A stretch of DNA of 6,048 nucleotides, taken from the NCBI GenBank assembly GCA_964526375.1, contig CAZGLK010000047.1:1-6048 (forward strand), given 5' to 3'. The first letter of the stretch is position 1, and each line of letters opens with the position of its first letter. Both the position numbers and the translations under genes were made by a program. Below, in pieces: positions 6,048-6,048 of this stretch. The DNA comes from CAZGLK01 sp964526375 (GTDB lineage Bacteria; Patescibacteriota; Minisyncoccia; JACQLN01). Under the pieces are notes generated by a model that searched no databases, was not told the DNA's origin, and was given only the letters and a program-made list of their open reading frames with translations.

Positions 6048-6048
6048 C

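Overview
The window looks like part of a Patescibacteria (Candidate Phyla Radiation) chromosome, most likely Parcubacteria-like. This is inferred from gene style: a short secreted protein combining a coiled coil, a peptidoglycan-binding domain and an IPT/TIG domain, a small lone type IV pilin, and genes of moderate GC without Shine-Dalgarno sequences. No rRNA or other definitive marker is present, so the placement is tentative.

Layout, left to right. The 3' part of a class A penicillin-binding protein gene (transpeptidase domain, KTG motif present) runs off the left edge. It is followed by a perfect six-copy GTATT tandem repeat, then a gene for a 421-residue secreted wall-binding protein. A type IV pilin-like gene on the minus strand converges on it, with only 11 bp between the stop codons. 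A 219-bp divergent intergenic region holds a candidate pilin promoter, a strong 13-bp hairpin and a near-consensus ribosome binding site. Next comes a 915-codon gene for a modular secreted protein: signal peptide, N-terminal beta domain, five ASH/choice-of-anchor-D-like repeats, one PKD-like domain and a C-terminal pair of dockerin-type calcium loops. It ends in a textbook intrinsic terminator. After this lie two inverted-repeat elements, and then the 3' end of ruvB on the minus strand, running off the right edge.

Most of the window is about the cell envelope: wall synthesis (PBP), wall binding, pilus assembly and a large extracellular protein. RuvB is an unrelated housekeeping DNA-repair gene. 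Nothing shows that the surface genes form one operon; strands alternate and spacing is loose.

The main oddity is the 915-codon gene. It has higher GC in its 5' part than its neighbours (39 of 60 bases in the row starting at 3001, against 26 to 31 of 60 in hand-counted rows of the other genes), a perfect AAGGAGGT ribosome binding site that the two other genes with visible starts lack, its own strong terminator, and a domain set more typical of larger-genome phyla. Horizontal acquisition is a reasonable reading, and a chimeric assembly must also be considered. I see no CRISPR array, tRNA, rRNA, transposase or clearly new multi-gene system.
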